Below are positions 41,759 to 50,474 of a stretch of 64,000 bases of DNA, one piece after another. A program made the translations under genes and the position numbers. The notes beneath the pieces are model-generated. The model was not told the origin of the DNA and ran no database searches. It saw only the letters and a list, made by a program, of their open reading frames with translations. The stretch comes from Leifsonia aquatica H1aii (GTDB lineage Bacteria; Actinomycetota; Actinomycetes; Actinomycetales; Microbacteriaceae). The stretch's first letter is position 1. Every line of letters starts with the position of its first letter. Location: positions 574,458 to 638,457 of the forward strand of contig NZ_AYMR01000009.1 of assembly GCF_000633535.1 (NCBI RefSeq), given 5' to 3'.

Positions 41759-42475
41759 ATGGTCGAACGTTTTTGGATACCCGTCGCCGGCATTGCGCCA
41801 GTGCTCGCCTTGGCCTTCGTTCTTGAGGCCCGGTCCAACTCGCGATTGTGGCGATTCGATGATCGACTAGGGCGTTGGGCCCAAGCCGCATCCTGGACCG
41901 TTTTGGCCGCGCTACTAACGCTAATAGAGGCCAGTGCGATCATCGCAATGGCTACCGGGAACGAACAAATAAGTTCGGTGCCCGTCGCTATGTACGGGAT
42001 CCTTTTCTGCATGCTCCTAGTTGTGATGAGTCCTGTCGTCGCATTGGCACGACGCGCCTATGCCGACCTCCCGCCCCTCGCGCAACGAGCCAACCCATTC
42101 GGGAAGACACGACGCGCAATGCGCAAGTTCAACAAAGACCTTGCGGCGAGCGAGGCGAGCATTCAAGCGATGGCCGCTCGGATCACACACGAAGCCGACG
42201 AAATCGCCAAGCTTGAGAACGAGTTGGACTCCTACATCCCCCTGCTCAGTGATGCACCAGCCGACATTCTCACCCAATACAACGAAGTCCGCCAAGAACT
42301 AGACGAACGCAAAGCCCACAACGCCGAAGTAGGCAAATCCATGAGTGAGTATCGCGCGAGCCTCGCCCTCAACATCGAAGCCACCCGCCAGAACGTGCAG
42401 AGCCTTGCTGGCCTCACCGAAGCTGAAGTGGCATATCTGAAAGCGCGAATCGAACGACCATCAGCCGAGTCGTGA
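41759..42475 (+). CDS. Membrane protein with C-terminal coiled coil
   Basis: 238 residues: three membrane helices (IPVAGIAPVLALAFVLEA, AASWTVLAALLTLIEASAIIAMA, VAMYGILFCMLLVVMSPVVALA), then a cytoplasmic coiled coil of about 120 residues. Directly behind the DUF4145 gene and presumably SOS-induced with it. The pair may be a membrane-acting defence or exclusion module; no homologue with a known role is recognised. Confidence 0.65.
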   Translation: MVERFWIPVAGIAPVLALAFVLEARSNSRLWRFDDRLGRWAQAASWTVLAALLTLIEASAIIAMATGNEQISSVPVAMYGILFCMLLVVMSPVVALARRAYADLPPLAQRANPFGKTRRAMRKFNKDLAASEASIQAMAARITHEADEIAKLENELDSYIPLLSDAPADILTQYNEVRQELDERKAHNAEVGKSMSEYRASLALNIEATRQNVQSLAGLTEAEVAYLKARIERPSAES

Positions 42476-42536
42476 TCGTCCCGTCCGCGCGGCCCTGTTC
42501 ATCCCCAAAAACCCCGCGCGCGTAGACCCCCATGTC

Positions 42537-42659
42537 GTCTCATAAACGATGGCTATTTGAGACGACCAGCGACGTCAGCGGTTCCGCGTGATTTCGGGGA
42601 TCTCTGTCTTGTAATCCCGTCTCATTTGACCTAGGCTCACCGCAACGGCTTTATGAGAC
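42537..42659. promoter_or_regulatory. res-like recombination site upstream of the resolvase
   Basis: Two inverted pairs of GTCTCA/TGAGAC: site I at 42537-42563 (27 bp) and site II at 42619-42659 (41 bp). Half-sites extend to GTCTCATAAA and TTTATGAGAC, like the TGTCnnATAA half-sites of Tn3-type res. The site ends 11 bp before the resolvase start, so the enzyme would also repress its own gene. Confidence 0.65.
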
Positions 42660-42670
42660 AGGAGACGGTC

Positions 42671-43222
42671 ATGGCGATCATCGGGTACGCCCGCGTTTCC
42701 ACGGCAGAGCAGAAGCTAGACCTTCAGGTGAACGCGTTGCAGGATGCCGGCGCCGAACGGATCTTCACCGACCACGGCTTGTCTGGCGCGTCCACTGATC
42801 GGCCACAGCTTGCGGCTGCTATCGACCACCTGCGGCCTGATGATGTGTTCACGGTGTGGAAGCTCGACAGGCTGGGCAGGAACACCCGCCACGTACTCGA
42901 GGTCATCGACGAGCTGAGAGCACGTCAGGTGGGCTTCAGGAGCCTCACTGAGGGCCTAGACACGACCGGACCTATGGGTGTGGCCATGCTCACCATCATG
43001 GCCGCATTCGCCCAGCTGGAGCGCGACACGATGATTGAGCGCACGCGCGCCGGTCTCGCTGCTGCTGCACTCAACAACAGGCACGGTGGTCGACCACGCA
43101 AGGTCAACGACAAGGCAGCAGCAAAGGTGCGCAAGCTGAAGCAGCAGGGACTAGCGGCAGCAGAGATCGCACGTGCCGTGGGTGTCTCGAGAGCAACCGT
43201 GTACCGGTACCTCAACGACTGA
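42671..43222 (+). CDS. Small serine recombinase (resolvase/invertase)
   Basis: 183 residues from the ATG at 42671. Catalytic domain: IIGYARVSTAEQKLDLQ with the nucleophile Ser10, TVWKLDRLGRNTRHV, and the E-helix region AMLTIMAAFAQLERDTMIERTRAGL. A C-terminal Hin-type helix-turn-helix (AAEIARAVGVSRATVYRYL) binds the half-sites. It is a second recombinase besides the large integrase. With the adjacent res-like site it may resolve multimers of the replicating element or switch DNA. Confidence 0.93.
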   Translation: MAIIGYARVSTAEQKLDLQVNALQDAGAERIFTDHGLSGASTDRPQLAAAIDHLRPDDVFTVWKLDRLGRNTRHVLEVIDELRARQVGFRSLTEGLDTTGPMGVAMLTIMAAFAQLERDTMIERTRAGLAAAALNNRHGGRPRKVNDKAAAKVRKLKQQGLAAAEIARAVGVSRATVYRYLND

Positions 43223-43325
43223 CCTAGCACCCGGGGGTGGGCCCCCTTTTGCGACGAGAGGCGCCCCCGCTATACCCCGAAAGATGTGCGAGGTGTTTTT
43301 GAAACTCAGTTTGTATTTCAGTCGG

Positions 43326-43397
43326 GAACGGTCGTGGTGAACGGTCTTCCCTTAGTAGGGAAATGACCGTCGCGACCGTTTGTGGCTACGACCGTTT
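43326..43397. repeat. 72-bp structured repeat, copy B
   Basis: Mate of the element at 31,832, in the same orientation, 11.5 kb away and about 450 bp from attR. Core motifs GAACGGTCGTGG, GAACGGTCT, TGACCGTC, GCGACCGTTT and TACGACCGTTT surround a hairpin TTCCCT-TAGT-AGGGAA. Its outer part runs into the start of the minus-strand gene's 3' end. Confidence 0.75.
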
Positions 43398-43781
43398 GCC
43401 GAGTGTGGGTACTCCGGCGCTGGTGGCTCTGACGGAGCGGCGCTTTTTGCTTTTGCGGGCTTTGGTTCTCATAGCGTCGGTGGGTGTGTTGCCGTTGGTG
43501 CACCATTGGCCGTTTTTTGGGTTTTGGTGGGCTTGGCGTTTCCCTGTGGGGGAGTGGGGTGCCCATCCGTCGCATTGTTCGCACCAGTTGGCGGGGTTGT
43601 GCGGGCGCACTTTGGGTTCACGGCGTCGGATCTCGCGGTTGTGTTCCCGGACCGCCGAGAGCGCTGTGCGCTCGCGTTCTTTGGCTGCGGCGAGTTCTTC
43701 GGTGAGTCGGCGTACGTCTTGGATAGCGTTGGAGAGTTCGGAGCTGAGCCGGCGTCCTTTGGCCTGATTTGATTCCCGCAC
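43386..43781 (-). CDS. Hypothetical element protein with possible zinc site
   Basis: 131 residues, GTG start at 43781. N-terminal coiled coil (LSSELSNAIQDVRRLTEELAAAKERERTA), then ANWCEQCDGWAPHSPTGK, GQWCTNGN, a possible C-x2-C...C/H metal site, and a very basic end (RTKARKSKKRRSVRA). Two plus-strand frames over the same DNA are less protein-like. It reads toward repeat copy B from the right end and may bind nucleic acid. Moderate confidence that it is real. Confidence 0.5.
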   Translation of the reverse strand: MRESNQAKGRRLSSELSNAIQDVRRLTEELAAAKERERTALSAVREHNREIRRREPKVRPHNPANWCEQCDGWAPHSPTGKRQAHQNPKNGQWCTNGNTPTDAMRTKARKSKKRRSVRATSAGVPTLGKRS

Positions 43782-43793
43782 ATCTGTGACGTT

Positions 43794-44150
43794 ATGGAAT
43801 CTAGAGGGTCGATTCGAAAAGGTTGTCTAGGAACTATTGCGGGGCTCGCGGTGACGAGCTTCCGGCTGCTGGCCGCGACGGCGACGCGCGACCGGAGCTG
43901 GTACATCGTCCGTGCCGTCGACCGCTTGGCCGTGAGCGCAGCCGGATCCCTGACGATGGGAGATGCGGTGCTGGTGGCCGGTCGGCTGGCGATCCGGGAG
44001 TGGGGAGGCGAGGCCCCCGGCGCCGCCGCCGAAATCGAGGCCGGAGCGATCGGGCACGACCTCGGCCCGGCCGCCGATCCCGGCGTGGGCGAGTCCATCC
44101 GGTCCATCCGGGGCGCGCCTCCCGACGCATCCCCAGCGAAGGATCGATAA
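43794..44150 (+). pseudogene. 3' fragment of SSB-family gene behind attR
   Basis: Coding sequence of the OB-fold remainder: VTSFRLLAATATRDRSWYIV, then RAVDRLA and MGDAVLVAGRLAIREW, followed by an acidic, Gly/Pro-rich tail as in SSB proteins. Chromosomal homology begins at about 43,854; the first 20 codons from the ATG at 43794 come from the element. A chimeric protein could be translated, but it would lack the first beta strands. Intact, it would be the gene before the DUF6993 lipoprotein and ettA, a usual order in this group. Confidence 0.75.
43835..43865. other. attR junction
   Basis: Right boundary. Element sequence ends ...GGGGCTCGC and chromosomal coding resumes at GGTGACGAGC. CGGTG at 43,849-43,853 repeats the left core at 27,408-27,412. 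Confidence 0.65.
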
Positions 44151-44159
44151 CGTGGACCC

Positions 44160-44687
44160 ATGACGCGACGCCCCGTTCTCCGCAGCCGGCCCACCCAGCG
44201 CCTGCGGAGCCTCCGGGCGGCGGCCGCCGGGGCGCCGGTGATCGTCGCGGCGGTCCTGGCGCTCGCGCTGGCCGGCTGCACGCCGGGCGCGAAGCCGTCC
44301 GCCACCCCCTCGGCGACGCCCACCCCGACGTCGGTGGCCAGCGGCGAGCCCGCCCCGCACCTGATCGCGGGTGGATCGGCCGAACAGAACCTCCCCTTCT
44401 TCGACCATGTGAACCGGGCGACCCTCGCCGCGAACCCCGATGCCAAGGGTCGCGACTTCATCGACGCGCTCGTCGCCGCAGGCTTCGCGAAGGCCGACAT
44501 GCAGGTGACAGCCGACACCACCACCATCGGATTGAAGGCCAACAGCATCCAGTTCTCGGTCAAGCTGGGGGAGACCTGCCTCATCGGACAGAACGGCGCG
44601 GACGCGGGCGGCTACAACAGCGAGGTGACGCCGGTGCTCTCCACCGGCGCCTGCCTCGTCGGGCAGACGCGGGCGATCGACTGGTAG
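44160..44687 (+). CDS. DUF6993-type lipoprotein
   Basis: 175 residues. A basic start and hydrophobic helix end in the lipobox LAGC near residue 40, so it is predicted to be lipid-anchored outside the membrane. A Pro/Thr/Ser-rich spacer follows, then a folded domain (FDHVNRATLAANPDAKGRDFIDALVAAGFAKADMQVTADTTTIGL) with two cysteines that may pair (GETCLIG, TGACLVG). Placement in DUF6993 is from memory of its neighbourhood. It starts 9 bp after the SSB-gene stop. Confidence 0.8.
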   Translation: MTRRPVLRSRPTQRLRSLRAAAAGAPVIVAAVLALALAGCTPGAKPSATPSATPTPTSVASGEPAPHLIAGGSAEQNLPFFDHVNRATLAANPDAKGRDFIDALVAAGFAKADMQVTADTTTIGLKANSIQFSVKLGETCLIGQNGADAGGYNSEVTPVLSTGACLVGQTRAIDW

Positions 44688-44879
44688 CAGACTCGATCGA
44701 CGGGATTCACGCGCGATCGTCCGAGTCACGCGGGATCGCAGGCGCGATCCGGCCGAAGAGGGTGCACGATCCGGGCCGAGCGCGGCCTCCGGGGTGCGGT
44801 AGCCGGTATCCTCGTACAGGGCGCCGATCGAGATCATTCCGGCGTGCGCCCAGCGGACGACAGGGAGTTAGAGAAGAAC

Positions 44880-46562
<1,683 letters not shown>

Positions 46563-46610
46563 CGCTCGGCCGCGGGCGACGGGCCGCGCGACGACGACGA
46601 CAGGAGACCC

Positions 46611-47087
46611 ATGAGACTGCACGTGCCGATCAAGCTCCGCTGGAGCGACCTGGACGCGTACGGGCACGTCAACAACGCCGAGATGCTGCGCCTGCTCGAG
46701 GAGGCGCGCATCGAGGCGTTCTGGGTCACCGACGACGCCGAGGCGGCGGTCGGGGGTTCGACCGCCGTCCTCGACGGGCGCCCCGGCGCCGACACGCTCA
46801 CCCTGATCGCGCGCCAGGAGATCGAGTATCTGGCGCCCATCCCGTACCTGCGGCCCCCGCTGGACGTCCAGCTCTGGATCGGCCGCCTCGGCGGGGCGAG
46901 CCTCGAGGTCTGCTACGAGGTGTGGTCGCCCGAGGGCGCTGAGACGCGCACCCTCTTCACCCGCGCCGCGACGACCATCGTCCTGGTGGACGCGACGACC
47001 CAGCGCCCGCGCAGGATCAACGACACCGAGCGGGCGGCGTGGACGCCCTACCTCGACGAGCCGGTGCAGTTCACCAAGCGCGGCTGA
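46611..47087 (+). CDS. Acyl-CoA thioesterase (4HBT family)
   Basis: 158 residues with the hotdog-fold start IKLRWSDLDAYGHVNNAEML, where the Asp in LDAYGHVNN is the catalytic residue of 4-hydroxybenzoyl-CoA thioesterase-like enzymes. It starts 48 bp after ettA and is probably in the same transcript. The acyl substrate is unknown. Confidence 0.92.
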   Translation: MRLHVPIKLRWSDLDAYGHVNNAEMLRLLEEARIEAFWVTDDAEAAVGGSTAVLDGRPGADTLTLIARQEIEYLAPIPYLRPPLDVQLWIGRLGGASLEVCYEVWSPEGAETRTLFTRAATTIVLVDATTQRPRRINDTERAAWTPYLDEPVQFTKRG

Positions 47088-47117
47088 CGACCGGCTCCGC
47101 TCGCGCCCGCTGCCGGA

Positions 47118-47630
47118 CTAGGGCGTCGGAGTCGTCGTCGGCAGCGGCGTCGGCGAGAACGAGTTCTGCCAGATCGCGCGCGACCCGGCCTCACCGATGA
47201 GCACCACGTCGACGATGGTGCCCGCGGCCAGCACCGCGGCGATCACGGCCAGGACCACGATCACCGTCGTCCGGACAGCCCTCGACGGACGACGCTCCCG
47301 GCCGGGCCGGTCGACGAAGAAGAACCAGGCCCATTGCAGCGCGCTGAAGACGAACAGCGCGATCACCCACGGGTAGAGCCCCTGGCCCAGCGCCGCGTGT
47401 TCCCGGATCAGCGGCGTCGACGGCACCCGCGCCTCGAGCCATTCGCCGGCGTCCGTCACGATCGGCACCAGCACCACGTTCGCCAGCGCGAGCAGCGGGG
47501 TGACGATCCCGAGACGGCGGCGAGCGGCCGGCCAGAGCGGCACCGCCAGGGCGCACAGCGCGGTGAGCGGCACCAGCACCACGACGAAGTGCACCAGGAG
47601 GACGTGCAGCGGGAGCCCGTTGACCTCCAT
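47118..47630 (-). CDS. DUF2231-like membrane protein
   Basis: 170 residues with four hydrophobic helices. The start NGLPLHVLLVHFVVVLVPLTALCALAVPLWPAARRRLG matches the DUF2231 pattern, where the His residues may bind haem or metal. It starts 6 bp after the Rieske gene stop, so the two form an operon; a small membrane redox pair is likely. A Thr/Pro tail ends the protein. Confidence 0.8.
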   Translation of the reverse strand: MEVNGLPLHVLLVHFVVVLVPLTALCALAVPLWPAARRRLGIVTPLLALANVVLVPIVTDAGEWLEARVPSTPLIREHAALGQGLYPWVIALFVFSALQWAWFFFVDRPGRERRPSRAVRTTVIVVLAVIAAVLAAGTIVDVVLIGEAGSRAIWQNSFSPTPLPTTTPTP

Positions 47631-47636
47631 GAGCGG

Positions 47637-48104
47637 CTAGCTCGTCACCGTGACCGTGTCGCCGCTCACGGTCGCCTTCAGCTGGGGCAGCGGGTCCCGG
47701 GCCGGCCCGTTGATCACCGCCCCGGTCGCGGCGTCGAACGTCGAGCCGTGGCAGGGGCAGTCGAACTCCTTGCCCTGCGGGGCGACTGTGCAGCCCTGGT
47801 GGGTGCAGACCGCGCTGAATGCGACGACCTTGCCGGCGGACGGCTGCGACACGACGATGGGCGCCGACCCGATCGACGCGGAGACGGCGCTGCCGACGGG
47901 GATCGACGAGAGGGCGACGGTGGTCGTCCCGCCGCTCCCGGAGCCCGACCCTCCCGAGCCCGACCCTCCGGAACCGGAACCGGAACCCGATCCGCCCGCA
48001 CCGCCTGGGGTGCAGGCCGCGAGCAGCAGTGTGCCGGCGCCGGCGGCCGTCACACCGCCGATCTGGAGGAGGGTGCGACGGGTGAGGGGTGTGGCGTCGT
48101 TCAT
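47637..48104 (-). CDS. Secreted Rieske [2Fe-2S] protein
   Basis: 155 residues from the ATG at 48104. A twin-arginine signal (TRRTLLQIGGVTAAGAGTLLLAAC) ends in a possible lipobox, then a Gly/Ser linker. The Rieske cluster ligands are Cys-Thr-His (CTHQGC) and Cys-Pro-Cys-His (CPCHGSTFD). A Tat route fits a cofactor folded in the cytoplasm. It heads the operon with the DUF2231 protein and is divergent from the ECF sigma gene, perhaps under its control. Confidence 0.92.
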   Translation of the reverse strand: MNDATPLTRRTLLQIGGVTAAGAGTLLLAACTPGGAGGSGSGSGSGGSGSGGSGSGSGGTTTVALSSIPVGSAVSASIGSAPIVVSQPSAGKVVAFSAVCTHQGCTVAPQGKEFDCPCHGSTFDAATGAVINGPARDPLPQLKATVSGDTVTVTS

Positions 48105-48244
48105 GCGTGGTCCTCTCGGTCGGCGTAGCGTCTTCTTCACCATAGGCACGGATGCGCGTGCAGGATGGTTCATCCGATTTGCGGATCCGTGAACTTTCCG
48201 CACGCGCGCGTCGTGTCATCGGTGAGCAGGAGTGGAGGTGAGGC

Positions 48245-48757
48245 ATGCCGGACGATGACGCGCGTCTGCTGCGTGAGCTGCACGAGCAGCACTCGCAGGC
48301 CGTGTGGCGCTACGTGGTGCACCTCACCGGCGACCGAGCGCTCGCGGACGACGTGGTGCAGGAGACGCTGCTGCGTGCCTGGCGCCGGCCGGCCGTGCTC
48401 GACCAGTCGCAGCATTCGGCCCGCGCCTGGCTGTTCACCGTGGCGCGCAACCTGGTGATCGACACGAAGCGCAGCGCGCACGAGAAGCATGAGTTCGGGA
48501 CGGACACGCTGCCGGAGGTGAGCAGCACCGCCAGTGAGTCCGACGCGGTGCTCGACGCATGGCTGGTGTCGGACGCGCTGGCCGAGCTGTCGACCGAGCA
48601 TCGGGCGGTGATCGTCCATGCCTATTACGGCGGCCGGTCGATCGCCGAGATCTCCCGGGAGCTCGATGTGCCCGAGGGCACGGTGAAGTCCCGCCTCCAC
48701 TATGGTCTGCGGGCCCTGCGGCTCGCCCTGCAGGAGAGAGGAGTGACGGAGCGATGA
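48245..48757 (+). CDS. ECF-type RNA polymerase sigma factor
   Basis: 170 residues with sigma region 2 (RLLRELHEQHSQAVWRYVVHLTGDRALADDVVQETLLRAWRRP) and region 4 (LAELSTEHRAVIVHAYYGGRSIAEISRELDVPEGTVKSRLHYGLRALRLAL). It overlaps the anti-sigma gene by 4 bp, a coupling that keeps the pair balanced. It resembles SigK/SigL types. It probably directs its own operon and the divergent Rieske/DUF2231 genes. Confidence 0.93.
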   Translation: MPDDDARLLRELHEQHSQAVWRYVVHLTGDRALADDVVQETLLRAWRRPAVLDQSQHSARAWLFTVARNLVIDTKRSAHEKHEFGTDTLPEVSSTASESDAVLDAWLVSDALAELSTEHRAVIVHAYYGGRSIAEISRELDVPEGTVKSRLHYGLRALRLALQERGVTER

Positions 48758-49452
48758 CGACGCACGACGAGTTCGCGACGTGGGACGCCTCCTACGTGCT
48801 CGGCGCGCTGTCGCCGGCGGACCGGCGCGCCTACGAGGAGCACCTGCGGGAGTGCGACCGGTGCGCGGCCGCGGTGTCGGAGCTGGCGGGTATGCCCGGC
48901 CTGCTCGGTCTGCTGCCGCGCGAGGAGGGCATGGCCGCGCTGGCGGCCGACGTCCCCGAGACCGGTGGCGTCGGCGCCGACGTCCTCCCGCTGCTGGTGG
49001 CGCGTGCCCGACGGCAGCGCCTCCGTGCGCGGTGGCTCACCGCCGGTCTCGCGGCGGCGGCGGCGGTGCTGCTGGTCGGCGTGCTCGCGTTCGTGCTGCC
49101 TCCGGTGCTCTCCTCGTCGCAGCCGGAGGCGAAGGCGATCACCATGGAGCAGGTGGAGCCGAGCGCCCTCACCGCCGACCTCCGGCTGACGGCGGAGCCG
49201 TGGGGCACCCGGATCGAATCCCGGTGCAGTTACGCGCAGGTGGGCGACGACCACGGCGTGCACACGTGGACCTACGCGATGGTGGTCACCGATCGTCAGG
49301 GGCGGCAGACCCAGGTGTCGACCTGGACGGCGGAGGAGGGCACGACCGTGGTACCGACCGCTACGACCAGCGTCGCGGTCGCCGACATCGCCTCCATCGA
49401 CATCCGCGCGGCGGGCGACGGGACGGTGCTCCTGCGCAGCAGCTTCGGGTGA
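48754..49452 (+). CDS. Membrane anti-sigma factor (RskA-like)
   Basis: 232 residues: an N-terminal zinc-binding anti-sigma domain (DASYVLGALSPADRRAYEEHLRECDRCAAAVSEL, the HxxxCxxC pattern), one membrane helix (LAAAAAVLLVGVLAFVLP, about 98-115) and an extracytoplasmic beta-rich domain. It would hold the sigma factor at the membrane until regulated proteolysis. The last codons fall in a 23-bp tandem repeat. Confidence 0.88.
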   Translation: MTTHDEFATWDASYVLGALSPADRRAYEEHLRECDRCAAAVSELAGMPGLLGLLPREEGMAALAADVPETGGVGADVLPLLVARARRQRLRARWLTAGLAAAAAVLLVGVLAFVLPPVLSSSQPEAKAITMEQVEPSALTADLRLTAEPWGTRIESRCSYAQVGDDHGVHTWTYAMVVTDRQGRQTQVSTWTAEEGTTVVPTATTSVAVADIASIDIRAAGDGTVLLRSSFG

Positions 49453-49548
49453 CGCCGCGCAGCAGCTTCGGGTGACGCCGCGCAGCAGCTTCGGGTGACG
49501 CCGCGCAGCAGCTTCGGGTGACGCCGCGCAGCAGCGTCGGCTGACGCC
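49434..49548. repeat. 23-bp tandem repeat, five units
   Basis: GCGCAGCAGCTTCGGGTGACGCC is repeated four times exactly and once with two changes. The first unit contains the last codons and stop of the anti-sigma gene, so every unit carries the same SSFG-stop end. It fills the gap to the convergent thioesterase gene. Confidence 0.9.
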
Positions 49549-49556
49549 GCCGCGGC

Positions 49557-50435
49557 TCAGTCGCGGTGGTCCGCCGGCACCCGCACCATCGCCTCCTGGG
49601 CGACCGAGGCGACGAGCTGCCCGTCGCGGGTGAAGATGCGCCCCTGTGCGAGCCCGCGTCCTCCGCTGGCGCTGGGCGACTCCTGCACGTACAGCAGCCA
49701 CTGGTCGACGCGCGCCGGCCGGTGCCACCACATCGCGTGGTCGAGGCTCGCTGCCTTGAGGCCGTCGGTCGCCCAGGCGACGCCGTGGCGGCGCATGATC
49801 GACTCCATGATCGTGTAGTCGCTGGCGTAGGCGAGCGCCGCACGGTGCAGGGCCGGGTCGTCCGGGAGCTCGCCGATCGTCCGGAACCAGACCGCCTGGT
49901 GCGCGACGTGCTCGCCCTCGACGCTCAGATAGACGGGGGAGGTGGTGTGGCGCATGTCGAAGGGGCGCTGGCTCGCCCAGTACTGGGCGACGGGATGCCG
50001 GACCTCCTCCAGCGAGTCCGCCGAGGAGGGCAGCGACTCGGGCTCGGGAAGGCCTTCCGGCATGGCGACCTGGTGCTCCAGCCCCTCATCCTCGTCCTGG
50101 AACGACGCGATCATCGACAGGATGGGCAGGCCGTTCTGGTACGCCTGGGTGCGTCGGGTCGAGAAGGAGCGGCCGTCGTGGATGCGGTCCACCGAGAACG
50201 TGATCGGCAGGTTCACATCGCCCGGCCGCAGGAAGTAGCCGTGCATCGAGTGGATGCCGCGGTCATCCGTGACGGTCCGCGTCGCCGCCACGATCGACTG
50301 CGCGAGCACCTGCCCGCCGAACACCCGGCCCAGCGGCATCCACTGTGATGGGCCGGTGAAGATGTCCTCGCTCGTGCGGGCGCCGGTGTCGGTGAGATCG
50401 AGCGCCGTCAGAAGAGATGCCAGGGGCTCGCTCAC
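49557..50435 (-). CDS. tesB: Acyl-CoA thioesterase II
   Basis: 292 residues with a double hotdog fold. Family segments: WMPLGRVFGGQVLAQSIVAA, HSMHGYFLRPGD, YASDYTIMESIMRRHG, SLDHAMWWHRP, near the second active-site Asp, and GLAQGRIFTRDGQLVASVAQEAMVR. It hydrolyses medium- to long-chain acyl-CoA. It faces a divergent hypothetical gene 39 bp away. Confidence 0.93.
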   Translation of the reverse strand: MSEPLASLLTALDLTDTGARTSEDIFTGPSQWMPLGRVFGGQVLAQSIVAATRTVTDDRGIHSMHGYFLRPGDVNLPITFSVDRIHDGRSFSTRRTQAYQNGLPILSMIASFQDEDEGLEHQVAMPEGLPEPESLPSSADSLEEVRHPVAQYWASQRPFDMRHTTSPVYLSVEGEHVAHQAVWFRTIGELPDDPALHRAALAYASDYTIMESIMRRHGVAWATDGLKAASLDHAMWWHRPARVDQWLLYVQESPSASGGRGLAQGRIFTRDGQLVASVAQEAMVRVPADHRD

Positions 50436-50474
50436 AGTGTCTCCATCCGATGTCTCTAGTAGTTTAGAGGTCCG

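Larger units (their letters stand above)
27413..43853 (+). mobile_element. Integrated phage satellite-like element (about 16.4 kb)
   Basis: A less GC-rich block inserted in an SSB-family gene. Order: serine integrase, excisionase-like protein, RepA-like ATPase, likely terminase small subunit, phage-like small proteins, tape measure, tail fibre, ImmA-type protease, membrane proteins, SOS-controlled pair, resolvase. No large terminase, portal, capsid, protease, holin or lysin gene was found on either strand, and there are no relaxase or conjugation genes. The intact, overlapping genes argue against simple decay. It is read as a satellite carrying tail parts; a deletion derivative of a prophage remains possible. 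Confidence 0.75.

Noticed and set aside
43363..43772. Two plus-strand frames at the right end of the element
   Set aside because: They overlap the minus-strand frame, which has better protein-like composition and a possible metal site.
27413..43853. Element as a complete prophage
   Set aside because: No capsid, portal, large terminase or lysis genes; about 16 kb is too small for a full siphovirus of this type.
27413..43853. Element as a conjugative or plasmid-type island
   Set aside because: No relaxase, coupling protein or transfer genes; tape measure and fibre point to phage origin.
49434..49548. CRISPR array
   Set aside because: Units are directly adjacent with no spacers and no cas genes nearby.
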